From NCBI GenBank assembly GCA_039881145.1, contig JAYKKI010000032.1, forward strand, positions 12,391,501-12,455,500: a DNA stretch of 64,000 bases. Direction: 5' to 3'. The translations under genes were made by a program, and so were the position numbers. The number at the start of each line of letters is the position of its first letter. Positions within the stretch are counted from its first letter, which is position 1. The notes under the pieces were generated by a model. That model saw only the letters and a program-made list of their open reading frames with translations. It did not search any database and was not told where the DNA came from. This DNA is from Druceiella hillmani (taxonomy: Eukaryota; Arthropoda; Insecta; Lepidoptera; Hepialidae). This document shows positions 1-12,300 of this stretch, one piece after another.

Positions 1-542
1 TAGTATCAGTTTTATATTTGACAGTCACTTACAAAATGGAATTGATAACTAGATAAGGATAAATATTTATAAGTTTAAATGCAATGTAATCACTATTTAT
101 CATAATACGGTTGTGTTGTATTATTTTTTATTTACTTCTTATTTAAATGTATTGTTTGTCAGTAAAAATGTATACATTTATTAGCATGGGGTATGTCTGG
201 TAAGTAACACTCTAGGGCAATTTCATACCAGATGTCTTTGAAGTGTATTTTATAGATATTTAACTTCATATACTTTCCTTGCCTTTAGTTTTGAAGGCAA
301 GGAAATCATTTAAAATTTACTTGACTTTGAAACAATAGCACAATACATGTATTAAACGTAACTAATAGTCAACTAAACAGTTTTAATGGGTTTTCAATTT
401 TGTAAAGATGGAATTCAATGGGATAATTACCATCTTGATTCAACGTCAAAAAGTTGCGAAATATTATCTATTTCTCTGTTTTCTTATAATTGTGATACAA
501 TAAATCTTCTTAGTAAATTTAAATGAGGCTTTCATTCTGCCT
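1..542. other. AT-rich noncoding DNA
   Basis: No gene, RNA or repeat recognised. Open frames here are short and compositionally random. Confidence 0.6.
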
Positions 543-795
543 TGGTGGAAATATTTCTCTGCAGGAGTGTTGGTTATTCAGAACTTTTAATAAGTCAAAT
601 TTCTAAAATTATTTCGGATTCTTCTAAAAAACTATTCAGTTATTGAAATATTTTGGAAGAATACCTTCTTTCCAAAATAAACCCTGAATAACTTTTCTAG
701 AATAAACTCTTTTTTAGAGTTTAACAGAGATTTTCAGAGAAAATAAGAGTTTTGAAAGAATTATTCTGAGTGTGGGCAGAGAAATATTTCCACCA
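543..795. mobile_element. MITE-like element with 20-bp terminal inverted repeats
   Basis: Starts TGGTGGAAATATTTCTCTGC (543-562) and ends with its exact reverse complement (776-795). The interior is AT-rich and has no coding capacity. No clear target-site duplication is visible, so the superfamily is unassigned. Confidence 0.55.
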
Positions 796-2589
796 GGGAG
801 ATATTACTTAAAATCTAGGAAAGAAGTGAAGTTTATTTTATATAATTTAGATTAATTTGACACCAACAAGCTTTTGTGGAAGAGAGAAAAAATTATGAAT
901 TAACTTATTTCCACCACATGGTTATTCATTGATTTAAACAAAGAATTCACACAAGTTACACCGCTGCTCTAGTTTTGATGTGTATCAAAATGTAAAATTA
1001 ACTTTTCTCTGAATATTTAAGTAATTAAATTGTTACAGTAATATAGTAATGGTAATAAATGTGCTTCTTACCTTTTATTGTTAAGAAAAATAATTATTTC
1101 TACAAGGTAAAAATTTTTCTGAATCAATAAATGATGTTACAGCTTAGAAAAAGGAAGTTAAAATATTTTTTATGTAAATCAGAGACTCTACATATTAGGA
1201 GACTGCTCACTACTGTTAACATTACACTTAGCTAAAAACATGCGTTACAAACATGTACAAGTTGTAATAAGGCAGAAAATTGAATAAAAATTCACATCAA
1301 TTCCATTATTCAATTTCATATAGCTTGGAAAGTATTTCATTCATTCTTGTGTTAGCTTATTAAAGTGAATAATTATCATATAAATTTAAGTCTCAATCTT
1401 ATATTGTTTGTTTTTATTTAACTGCATGGAATGCAGTATTTTGTTTGACATTATATAATAAATGAATGTAATTAAGATATTCTATCTCAGGTGTTTGTTT
1501 ATACAATGAGTAAAATAAGAGAATCACAAATGAAACAATGCAGACGTGATATCAGTTTTTTTTTATTTATTGTGCATCGGAAGATAAACATTTTAATTAG
1601 TAATAAATAAAGTATTATTCAATAAAACTTTCGTTTAGGTAATATTTTGCATTCACTATAAAAAACTTGAGAATTTTCCTTTAATCATAAAATTTTTTTA
1701 AAAATCTTACATCGACATTGTCTGCAGGTTGTCATGTTTAATATTCACTTCATTATTCACAATTTAAAATATATGAATCGACATCAGGCAGGATGGACAA
1801 GTGCCTCACCACAAAATTTGCTTACAGAAACCAGAATTTTAAACCATTTGAATACCTGGGTGCACGAGAGTGCAACATCAAGTGCCAAGCCACTCTATTG
1901 GATACTCTTACATTTACCCAAAGTACTTTACAGCTATTTTGATATCCCCATAACTCAGCTTCAGTGAATGCTGAAAGTCTGACTTGCGAAGAAATTAATG
2001 CCTAGATAAGAAATTAATATATGTGACAAATTTAAAGTTTATATCTATATATTTCTGAGATATTTGACAATTAAACATTATTAGATTGCTTAGCTTATTC
2101 ACTCATTCACTAACAGATCATCAAATAGGTTACTTCAAGATGAGCTAAGCCTTGAAGTTAGGTTCGTACCTAGCGTTAAGGATATCAATGAAGGAAGAAA
2201 ATTAGGCTGGAAATTGTTGATTAGAAACAAAGGTAAAGTTTACGTTAGTGTACCAATCAAGTTTCATATATGGATAGTGTGTTTCACAGTATGTTACAAC
2301 TTTATACACGTGGTCCTAGAATATGTTATATAAATAAATAATCGCATCTATTTAGAATCATAGTATTTTTATTTCAGTCTGTCAGTGGCTCCTTTATTAA
2401 ATTTGTTTTATAATTTTATACATATAAGATATTTCTTACATATGTCGGTCTTCTTGTTACTTGTGATGTTTTACAACTGTGACAGAAATTTGATTTTAAA
2501 CTCTCTAGCCTTAAAAATGGATTTTGTTTTACAAGTAATTATTTATTTATTCATACTTTAACGTACATATAATACATAGATTTGGCGGA
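796..2589. other. AT-rich noncoding DNA
   Basis: Nothing recognised. The open frame at 1734-1967 resembles no family I know. Confidence 0.55.
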
Positions 2590-3295
2590 TTTATTGCTAC
2601 AAGAACGATCTCCTCCAGCCAACCACAGATGATGATCTTTAAGGAGGGCGAGTTTCTGGTATCCAAATCTAGTCTATGCCAAAGTCTTATAGCTTGAACA
2701 GCGAAGGACTTTTCATAAAAGGTGGTTGTATGTTTGGGAAAGAGGAGACTGAGCTGGTTTTCAGAGAGGAGAAAGAGAGTGTAAGAATGTGAAGATTGTG
2801 TCGATTACGGACTTCTGTCCATTTAAGTTGCGCTCTGAATTGAGATACATGATCATATTTTTTTCAACCAAAAACAAAGCGGATGCAAAAATTTGTAGAC
2901 TAAGGCGATACTCAACAAGGTCTGAATAGCATACATCTCCATAGTCAAGCAGTGGCAGTAAGAGTGTTTGACAGAGGTGAGCTTTGGTTTGAAGGTCTAG
3001 AAAATTTTGAAGATGTCTGAGGAAGTGCATTCTGCTAAAGATATAACGACTAACATCATTTACTTGAGGCTGCCAGTTAAGATTTTGATAAATCAGTAGA
3101 ATTGGTATGCCATTTAATGTAAGATACAGCAGATCTGATAGCCTAATTTTAGAAAGCCATTTGATATGCTTATTTTTCAGGACTCAATGGGCATCAAATC
3201 TAAACTACCTTAGAGGGTATTGATAATGGTTACTATGGAGTTTACATTAGTGTGGCATATATTTGTAAATCATCAGCGTAAAGATGATAAGTATT
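2590..3295 (-). pseudogene. Non-LTR retrotransposon (jockey/CR1-like LINE) reverse transcriptase 3' fragment
   Basis: Minus-strand frames give, in order: HLYADDLQIY (YADD at 3280-3269, the RT active site), LNGIPI, WQPQVNDVSR, QTKAHLCQTLLLPLLDYGDVCYSDL, and KSFAVQAIRLW near the C-terminus. These follow the order of jockey/CR1-type LINE RTs. Stops and frame changes between blocks show it is dead, and the endonuclease half is missing. A 37-bp insert at 3164-3200 interrupts the RT and is copied from the oxidase gene. Clade is judged from word resemblance only. Confidence 0.85.
3164..3200 (+). repeat. Inverted copy of oxidase intron 6/exon 7 junction inside the LINE relic
   Basis: These 37 bases are the exact reverse complement of 4479-4515: 17 bases of intron 6 including the acceptor, and 20 bases of exon 7. 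Beyond the perfect match the sequences diverge quickly, with a few more matching bases on the intron side after one mismatch. Confidence 0.9.
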
Positions 3296-3300
3296 ATGTA

Positions 3301-4189
3301 TATTCCCAACAACCCTATCAATGAATATTGAAACAAAAATCAAGAAAATATGTACAATAAAAAATATGTGTAATTGTATAGTGTATTTATGATATTATAT
3401 GATTTTGTTTCAAATTCTTAAAAAACTAATTTCATTTCAATTTCTTCGGAAAGCAATTGGTTCATTTTTTATACGAGGGTAGCGCTGAAAGTTATTAGGA
3501 CTGACCATTTGCAACAATGGTAATAAAAAATTAATTAAAACTTTTATAACTGAACTCCTTGGTAATCTATTAAGTTATTTTCCTTGAAATCAACATTTAT
3601 TTTTACAAATTGGCAGCAATTTGAAAATTGTATTATGTCAAAAATGTTGAATTTAGCTTAAGGAAATTAAATTTTTACTTTTCAAAAAGCTATTATATCA
3701 AAAAGATATTATATTATATAACCAAAAAAATTATTTGTTCTAATGATGTCAATGCATCACCATTATACAAGAATCAAGAAGGTTGCCATAGACAAGAAAA
3801 AACCTAAGATATTAATCTTCTACAACAGAAGCTACATAAATGAATAGTGTGGCAATTAGTTATGGTGTTACACTCAATTTAAAAATATGACAAATGATTA
3901 TATTTTATACAGTCCTTTTATGGTCGGAATCAATTAATGAACAATATTCAAGAGAACATTACAAATAATGGGTCGTGGTGAAACTTTTTCATAAATTGGA
4001 CCAAAATTTTATATCTGACCACTTGAGTAAAAGATGTAACATTGTAACGATACCCTAAAAGGCTACGCAAATAAATTTCCAATTGAAATTTCATTCTGTT
4101 CCAGAAGATTCACAATTAAGATCATAATTGAAGTTACTTGAATAATGCCGGGTCTGACCGCTAACATATAAATAAAATACAGTAATATA
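3301..4189. other. Noncoding DNA downstream of the oxidase gene
   Basis: No gene seen. TACGAGGGTAGCGCTGAAAG near 3472 resembles the end of a Tc1/mariner element, but no partner end or transposase is next to it. Confidence 0.45.
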
Positions 4190-4251
4190 AAAAATTTGTT
4201 TAATTATATTAACAGGAATATTGTTACATTTTGATAACATGTTGAAACACC
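4190..4251 (-). other. Presumed 3' UTR start of the oxidase gene
   Basis: AT-rich sequence directly after the stop. Reading the minus strand, a TTAATATAATTA stretch (about 4200-4213) offers an AATATA variant polyadenylation signal. No canonical AATAAA lies close by, so the 3' end is uncertain. Confidence 0.3.
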
Positions 4252-4498
4252 TTAAACTTTAATTTTTTTCTTTAATTCAATAAGCCTATCAGCTTCTCTG
4301 AAGCCAGATTCTATAGCACCATGAACAGCACTAAAGTGATGATGAGAAGTCGCTTCTCCAGCAAAACAAATGATGGGTTTACCATCAATTGAACACAGTG
4401 GAACACTTAATTCTATGGAATTACCACCATTCAATTCCGTATTTAGACAGCGATGCGAGTATGTGCCTCGTATTAGAGGATTTGATGCCCATTGAGTC
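4252..4498 (-). CDS. Oxidase exon 7: C-terminal FAD-binding motif and stop
   Basis: Encodes residues 388-469 and TAA. The acceptor is ATTTTTCAG. Contains TQWASNP, RGTYSHR and FAGEATSHHHFS followed by HGAIESGFREADRL, the family's C-terminal flavin contact. The first 20 bases of the exon with the acceptor and upstream intron bases (4479-4515) have an exact inverted copy at 3164-3200. Confidence 0.95.
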
Positions 4499-7400
4499 CT
4501 GAAAAATAAGCATATGAAATTTTAAAGAATGTTTTTCAACAAGAGTATGGCATAATAGCAGATGCATTATTTTCAAAGTGGATTTGGGCTCACCAACAAT
4601 TTAAAGAAAAATTTGGGGTGTACTTTGGTCAATGATCTCATAATAGATATATATAACTTTCGAAAATATAATAAAAACTACACCACTCCCCCACAATAAA
4701 CAATAGCTTCCGCTATTTTTTTTTGTAATATATAAATGCTGTTGGATGTTCCTAAGAGTTAATCTTTGCTAATAGCCCACTTGAAAATTTTGTAATCCAA
4801 CGAAAACCTAGGTTGTGGGAAAGAACTTAAAGAAAGTAAAAGAATACTATAATCATGTACCACTATCATTATTGAAAGTTCTTTCTCTAAGTTGCAGCAG
4901 ATCAAACCTAGCTGACTTTTACAGTGATGAAAAACAAATTAAATGGTTTCATATACTTGACGTAAAAAGTGAATGAGCCCTTACAAACAAGTAAACATGT
5001 AAAAATGTTTTTTAAAAATTTGTGGACGTTTCACTTTTAATTAATTTTTTTTTTATAAATTTTATTATTTCTCCTATAAATATATTTCTGGCTGTGTTCT
5101 TGGTTATATGTTTATAACTAAATGCTTCCCTTTTATAAAATAGACATAAATGCCAAATATCTTACTTAAAATTCATGCTGGTAATTTGTGAAATTTATTT
5201 GTAACTTAAATGAATGTTGGGAATATTTTAGAAAACTGGAAGTTTTCTACACAATCCTAAAATTACTTATATACAGCACAGATAGTAGTTATAAAGCCTG
5301 AGAAAACACTGCACATAGTTATATAAAATATGTTCATAAATTATATCCCTAAACCTTTCTCGTGAATTACTCTGCCCATTGGTGAAAACTGGAATAAAAT
5401 GCGGTAAATAATATCAGAGATTAGCGTATCCAGACATACAAACAGATGCAGAGGGGGGGACTTAATTTTATATCATCTATTGATTTGTTAAATTATTATA
5501 TCAGTTCATTGACAACCCCTCGGTTTTGAGTTCTGTGGCACTTCTGACTGTCACAAGAGAAGATGGAGCCATTGTTTTTATATCTGCCTCGAGTGCACGT
5601 GAATATCCTACAGCATTCACCTGCCTTTCATTTCACAATGATCAATGACTATTGCAAAATGCACCCGGTCTCAATATTTTTCTGCTATATTGAGCTGAAA
5701 AATACTGACAGAAATTATAGCTTCCGAAGTGGGGTCATGGAGTTACTTGGTAGTTCACAATTGATAACTAGCTAGATGTTCATTTGGATTGTATGTCTTA
5801 CCTGTTATTGTTTACACTTTATTTTATAACCCTTTTTGTATCATTTTATAACTATTTAACTTGCACATGCTTTGTATAAATTAATATGTGTAAATAAATA
5901 AACAATATAATATAATATATGTGGATAAATATATGTAAATAAATAAACAGGAGGAAACCCTGCACAACCCTGTTATAGCAAATTACACATGAGTAAAATT
6001 ATTTCCAGAAAAATGGGATCTAAAACTGTAAACACATTTTTCTCAGAAATGTATTTTTCCATTTGATTTCAAGTTTCATTCCATCAATCAAGTTAAAATT
6101 TTCATTTTAACCTCAGCACATATGTCATTATGATATGAGCTAAAATTATGCTCAAACCATTTATTGTTTCATTTTTATAATCTAAAAATTCTAAAAATAA
6201 ATATTTTTAAAATCTACCATTTGTACAAATTGAATTTTTGATATTTGCAGCTACTCCTTATAATAGGCGACGAAGATATAGAAATTGTTAAGAACAAAAA
6301 ATTGTTTTTGTTTCAGACTGCCAAAATCGGCATCATCACATAAACCGTTTTGGGTGTGCGCTTTGTTCAAAATAAAGCTGCTATTTTTAAATTTTTTATT
6401 GGAAACAATTTTTATTTAGCAGAAAAATAAAGAAATTAAAAGACATAGGAATATCTACAAATTAAAAAAAAAATTCCTGGAAATAAACTAACTGCCTCTT
6501 TAAATCAAGTCAGTTCTCTAAGTATAACTAAGTTCTTACCTTAATATTTGACAAATATCTGTCAGTTTAAATTCCTTATAAAATAGGGATTTCAACATTT
6601 CCTGTACTCCTTTCTGTACTTGGTCAACACTTAAACTTTCCATAACTTTGACACCTTCATCAAGTATCCAAGCACAGAGGACGTTAGGTTGATACTCTAC
6701 AGTGCTCAATCCATATATCTCAGTTACCCATCTGTTGTCAGGAGATATCTTCGCCATATCTTCTGTTCGCCACAAGATTCCAATGTAAGTAGATTTCGCA
6801 GGCCACCAAGGTTTTGAGAATTGTAAATAAATCTTGTCAAGAAGCACCATTTCCAAATTGTTTATGGCATTTATCTTGTAGTCTGGTAGAGGTGGATTAA
6901 AAAGACTGATGTGCCTAAGAAAATATTATTATTCATATATACTTTATATTATATATGTGAATATGGCAAGTAGTGGAAGTTTCATAAAAATCTATCTGTT
7001 TATGCCTTCTTTCCAGTTTCAGTGAAATGAGCCAGAAATATGTGAAATAAAGGCCACATGAAAAAATGGATGACAAGAAGAAAAAGAAAATAGGTCCTCT
7101 AAATATAAAATATTCACTATTTATTTTTATTTAACTTCTGTAATTTTTATAATCTGCAGCATCTATATTAACTTAAAAACGCAAAACTTTGCCTAGACGT
7201 ACGATCGCAAGCAAACAAGACTCAAAATAAACCATGTTTACGAATTTTTTTTAAAAATGCTGTAATTTTGAATGCTCACGTCACAATTTGTCATACAGCG
7301 CAATGGAGTAGCAATCACAGACTACCCAACCAAATAGATTATGCAATATATGAAACCATGAGTCATTTTGAGGGGTGCGTAGATTGATGAGTGACATACA

Positions 7401-9246
7401 GCGCTACCACCATCTAATAGCCAACCCTCATATTAAATATATTTGGCGTTATTAACCCTCATATTGAATATATTTTTAGCTAATAGCCCACCTGAAGATG
7501 TTGTAATACAACGAAACCTAGGTCGTGGTAAAGAACTTAAAGAGAGTAGAAATAATACTACATCACGTAGTTTCATTTAATTGTGGCAACCCTCGTATTA
7601 CTTGTAACAATGACGTGTATCAAGCTGTGACTTATTCAGTGATCATGTATTTACTGATATTGGTAAATCCTTAATTTTTATGAAACAATTATAAACTTCA
7701 CAGCGGTGGAACTGGTGCTAAATGATGGAAAGATATTTTAAAATCACTAAATTGTCGACAATTATTATTTGGTTAAGTAGTCTGTGGTAGCAAGAGTCAT
7801 TTGCGTTTTATATAATTCCAATGTTCTACACTATATTATATGTAACAATCTACATGTTACATAAAGTTCAAATTATAATGTTATTAGTAATTACAATATA
7901 AATAGGATCCAGGAAAAGAAAATTTTTAACCCACAATGTCGGAATACGAAAATAATTCGAGTGAAAATTATTGTTTCTCAAGTTGTGAAGAAAGTGATAG
8001 TGGGAGTGACATTGTGGTGCGCTCACAATTTGGCGTAATGCAAATTTTGAGTGATAGTGATAATAGTGATGATAACAATTATTTTGCTGATACGGAGGAT
8101 GTACCAGACTGCGAAAATGACAATGTGACTTTGATTTCACTTGTTGTTATAATTTTTGTTAACAATATATATTTTCATAATTTTCTTTGTATTTTATTAT
8201 CCTTGTACAAGTTTTTATTAATAAAACACCAAAAAAATTATTAAAATTGGATAATTTTTGGAAGAGATACAGTTTTTTTTCGAGACAAGGGTAAATGACA
8301 TCAAAAACAAAAGTTTTCTTTGGCATTTTTAAGTATATATGAGTAAAAAACCATGGCACCAAAACTGATTAACATGTAAAAAAATACCATTTTACTAAAC
8401 TAAGAAGGACAAGGAACTGGCAAAATATGTAGTGATAAGATATAAAATGGGGACATAAGACCACAATGTATTGAAAGAGAATGTTTTTCTTAAAACTGAA
8501 CTCTTTTTAATTAAAACTTAATCTTTTAAATTGTTTAATTGCTTAAAACCAATAATAGGATAATAAACAATTCTTGTGAAAATATGTATACAAGAAGTAA
8601 TTAAGAAGAGAACATATGGAAAACCAATATGAAGAGTGGCTTGAAGAAATTGTAATGTTAAAAGAAAGTAGTTATATAATTCTCTTTCAACTGATGTAAT
8701 TCTATTTGCGTAGGTGCAAAACGAATTATTAATATAATGATTCACATGTATGACTCTACTGTGAATTGAAATATATTAAAACTTATCTTTTCATGGTGAT
8801 ATTTTTTCAAGTGTAATCTACAGGTCATGTTCACAAAATGAATTAAAAATATCGCAAATATTATTGTGACCTCAAAATTTGATATTTAAAGGTCGGTGCG
8901 GTAGGTACATAATTCTGTAGTGTCATATTGAATAACAATACTACATACCGTTCCTTTAAAACATTAAGCGATACAGTGATAATCACATGTCTGCTAGCAT
9001 AGAGACTGCCGTCTTTACACTTGACTTGCACAAATGTGTTTTGGCTGTCAAAACCCAAGTCAGACTTCCACATCACGTTTATTACTTCTTTTTCCAGAAG
9101 AATTGTGGCATTGATTTTTTCCTCTGGGTTCGGATATTCCTTCTGAAAAAAAAAGGAATTGTGCTATATCATGGTTTCTCTTATCATAATCTTTTTTTGC
9201 AAAACAGAAATATTTTTTATGCACATTTGTGAACACTGAATATATT

Positions 9247-9315
<69 letters not shown>

Positions 9316-12300
9316 ATATATATATATATATATACATATATATATTGAAATAAAAGCCAAGGATTTTTAAATTATTATTGGCTCTGAGAGAAATTGTATT
9401 TATAAGGTATCATCAAAAGTAGAAACGCTTAATCTTAAAATATAACATTTTCTATCATATTTAATAGTCTAAAATCCTACAATGTGGTTTGATTGATGAT
9501 ATATGCTAACCAGATAAGATTTTTTTATTTTAATAAGGTACAGACGATGTAACATATTACCTGATATGCCTAAACGAACAGGACCAATTATTCACAATTT
9601 TAATAAAATTAATTGCGTTTCGTTAAAATTAATTTTTGTTGCTTTCATTTCTTAACTAGTTAAATTAAATCCTACTAGATAAAGGAAAGTTATAATACAA
9701 TACAGAGGAATGTTTTCTTTGGTTTGATTTTTACAAATTCGCACAAAAATTGCTAATCCTATTGATATACAACTTCCACAATATGATAACCTATAGTTTC
9801 CAGATTGCATATTACCGTAATTTTTGTAATATTAAATTTTAGAAAAAAATACTGGTCTGGCACTTTCTTAACGAACGCTAGCAAAACCATTACAGTTATA
9901 CTAAATGGTAGGTATAAGGGAATTTTAAGTCTAAAGAAAAGTCTCCCACAACATGTGTTTATCTTTTATAGATAAGTCATGGTAACTGTTATTAAGTTTA
10001 AAATGTGTGGGGGCCAAAGTTAATGTTTAGACCGATTTATTAATCCTCGGTAAAATAAATATCACAGAACTTTAAGAGTTGCCAGTAAATAAAAATTAAC
10101 CATTCATAATTTATAATTTGGACTGTAGTTTAAGAAAAATAAATGGTTTTCGAAAGATATTGCAGTACATAATTATATTTTTTACAATTTAGTACTAATA
10201 TACATGCATCGGCTTTTAATAGTGTTAGTTCTGTAACAGTTCAATAATATTATTAGCGAGTGGAATTTGAGAATCTACATTGGAGCATTTTATTACTAAA
10301 CTTAAAATGTGAAGAACTTATTTCTGTTAGAATTTAAAGAAAATACTTCTAAAAAATGCTACTTTTATATTATGCTATCATAAATTTGCTGTTTTGGAGG
10401 AAATATACAAAAGAGATTATCGAAATTTATGCCGGAAAAAACTGTAAATAGGATCTTATTTTGAAATGTTCGGAACCAGTTATACTAAATAAATTTGTGA
10501 AATTGTCTTTTTTATTGAGTTTCTAAATGATATCCCTAATGATTTTTTTCTCTATGTCATTCCGTGTAAATGACATTGTACAGAGTAAAGTATATATTTT
10601 AGTGTTAATTTTACTTTTCGTTATAGAAAGTCATTTAAATTTCTACTAAAGTATTTGAAGGAACAGCCTAAATCCTTGAATAAAAGAAGAATAACTATGA
10701 ATATGTTGGAGAGTTGGGGGGGGGGAAGGTAATGGTTAAATAAAGTATGTTTTCCAGCTCTAAAAGTAGTTTAGTTTCGTTTGCAAGACCACGTGGAAAG
10801 TTTTTTTTGAAGTTGTTTCGTGCATATTTTTACACTTTATTATTATTTGAGTGGATCGATTCTTTTTGAATTAAATTCGCTTAATAATTAACTTATTTAA
10901 AGAAGTTTGTAATTTGAGAGGGACGGAAGTGGGAATGCCATGAGTAGTATTAAGTTTTTTGAAAATAATAAAGTAGCCAAGAATAGTCAATTACAATGAA
11001 AAAGTAATTTTCCTCTTCCTCACCTAAGATTTAAAAATTTTCTTTATTAATAATATAATTTCACTTAGGTAATTTTGAACTATTTACAGAAACAACAAGG
11101 TGTATTTGTTATTGCCATAAACCCGAACACTTTCAGGGCCTCTAATACTGATGAACAACCTAGTGAATTGGCTTCATCGCTGAAAATGAACACGTCATAC
11201 ACCAACAAATCAAAAAATATAGAAAATCATGACAATGATTTAAAAAATGTATATAATTATTTGACGTTATACTGTATTGACGATAATATAAACTATTAAC
11301 GTAGTTTACTTGATGGTTTGAGATAATAAGATGACAAATTAGTCAAAGCATGAATGACAGATGCGCTGCATTTCAATATAATGTTATGGGCCATTTTTTA
11401 CGTGCCAATATTTGATCAAACATTGTATATTCGTTAACATGCTAAATTAAATTCTTCTAGAAATTAAATAAATTTATAGCAAAATTTTCATAAAAATGGT
11501 TATTATGTTTAACTGCAATTTTAATTATAATTTAATATTATTAATATTTACTTATCAACTTATATTCATTTTTTATTAATTAGCTAATCTATTTGAACTA
11601 CAGTTTTTAATAATTTTTCTGATATGAATTAAATGAAATATTCATGACGTAGTTTAATTCGAGATTTACAATGAGAAAAAAATTGTCTGTTGCATGAACA
11701 AAGTTAAAGTAATTTTGTAAATAGGTTTCTATCACTCAACCGGTCTTTTGCTTTATAAGCAACTGGAATAATGAAATAAATGAAAATAAAATAACTGTTA
11801 CGGAAACCATCACGAACTTCAACTCCAATATCGATGATTTTAGATTTGACAGTATTGAATAAAACATTGGCATGGGAATTTTAATCTTCATTAACAAATT
11901 TTCAACAAAATGTTATGCATTTTTGTCTGTGAAAAAGTTCCAATAATGGCCAAACTTGTCATTTCCGAGTCAAGACACCTGGGCAGGATCAAGAATATAG
12001 CGGAAATATTGGATTGGCATCACATCTCATGTCCTTTACATTTTTTTCTAATTTGCAGTTTTATACTTTGGACTTGGAATTTTATTTTGTCTATGGTTCG
12101 AACTTTGCGTGGGTGATATAAATGACGACTTGGTAACACCCTGGATTTTAGTTATTTACTTCTCTAAATGGTCTAAACACAGTACACCTATTTGGATATA
12201 CATACTCAGATGTCAAAGCAATGCTTATGCTGCAGCTTCATTGTATGTCAAAAGCTACCCCAATGATTATCATACCGTGTTTTTGTCAGAGTTTACCTTT

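Larger units (their letters stand above)
6915..8948 (-). other. Oxidase intron 5
   Basis: Donor GTATGT, acceptor TTCTTAG. Holds a Penelope-like tail (7474-7590) and an acidic, serine-rich plus-strand frame (7936-8244). Confidence 0.85.

Noticed and set aside
8987..9232. Plus-strand 81-codon frame
   Set aside because: Antisense shadow of oxidase exon 5 extended into its intron.
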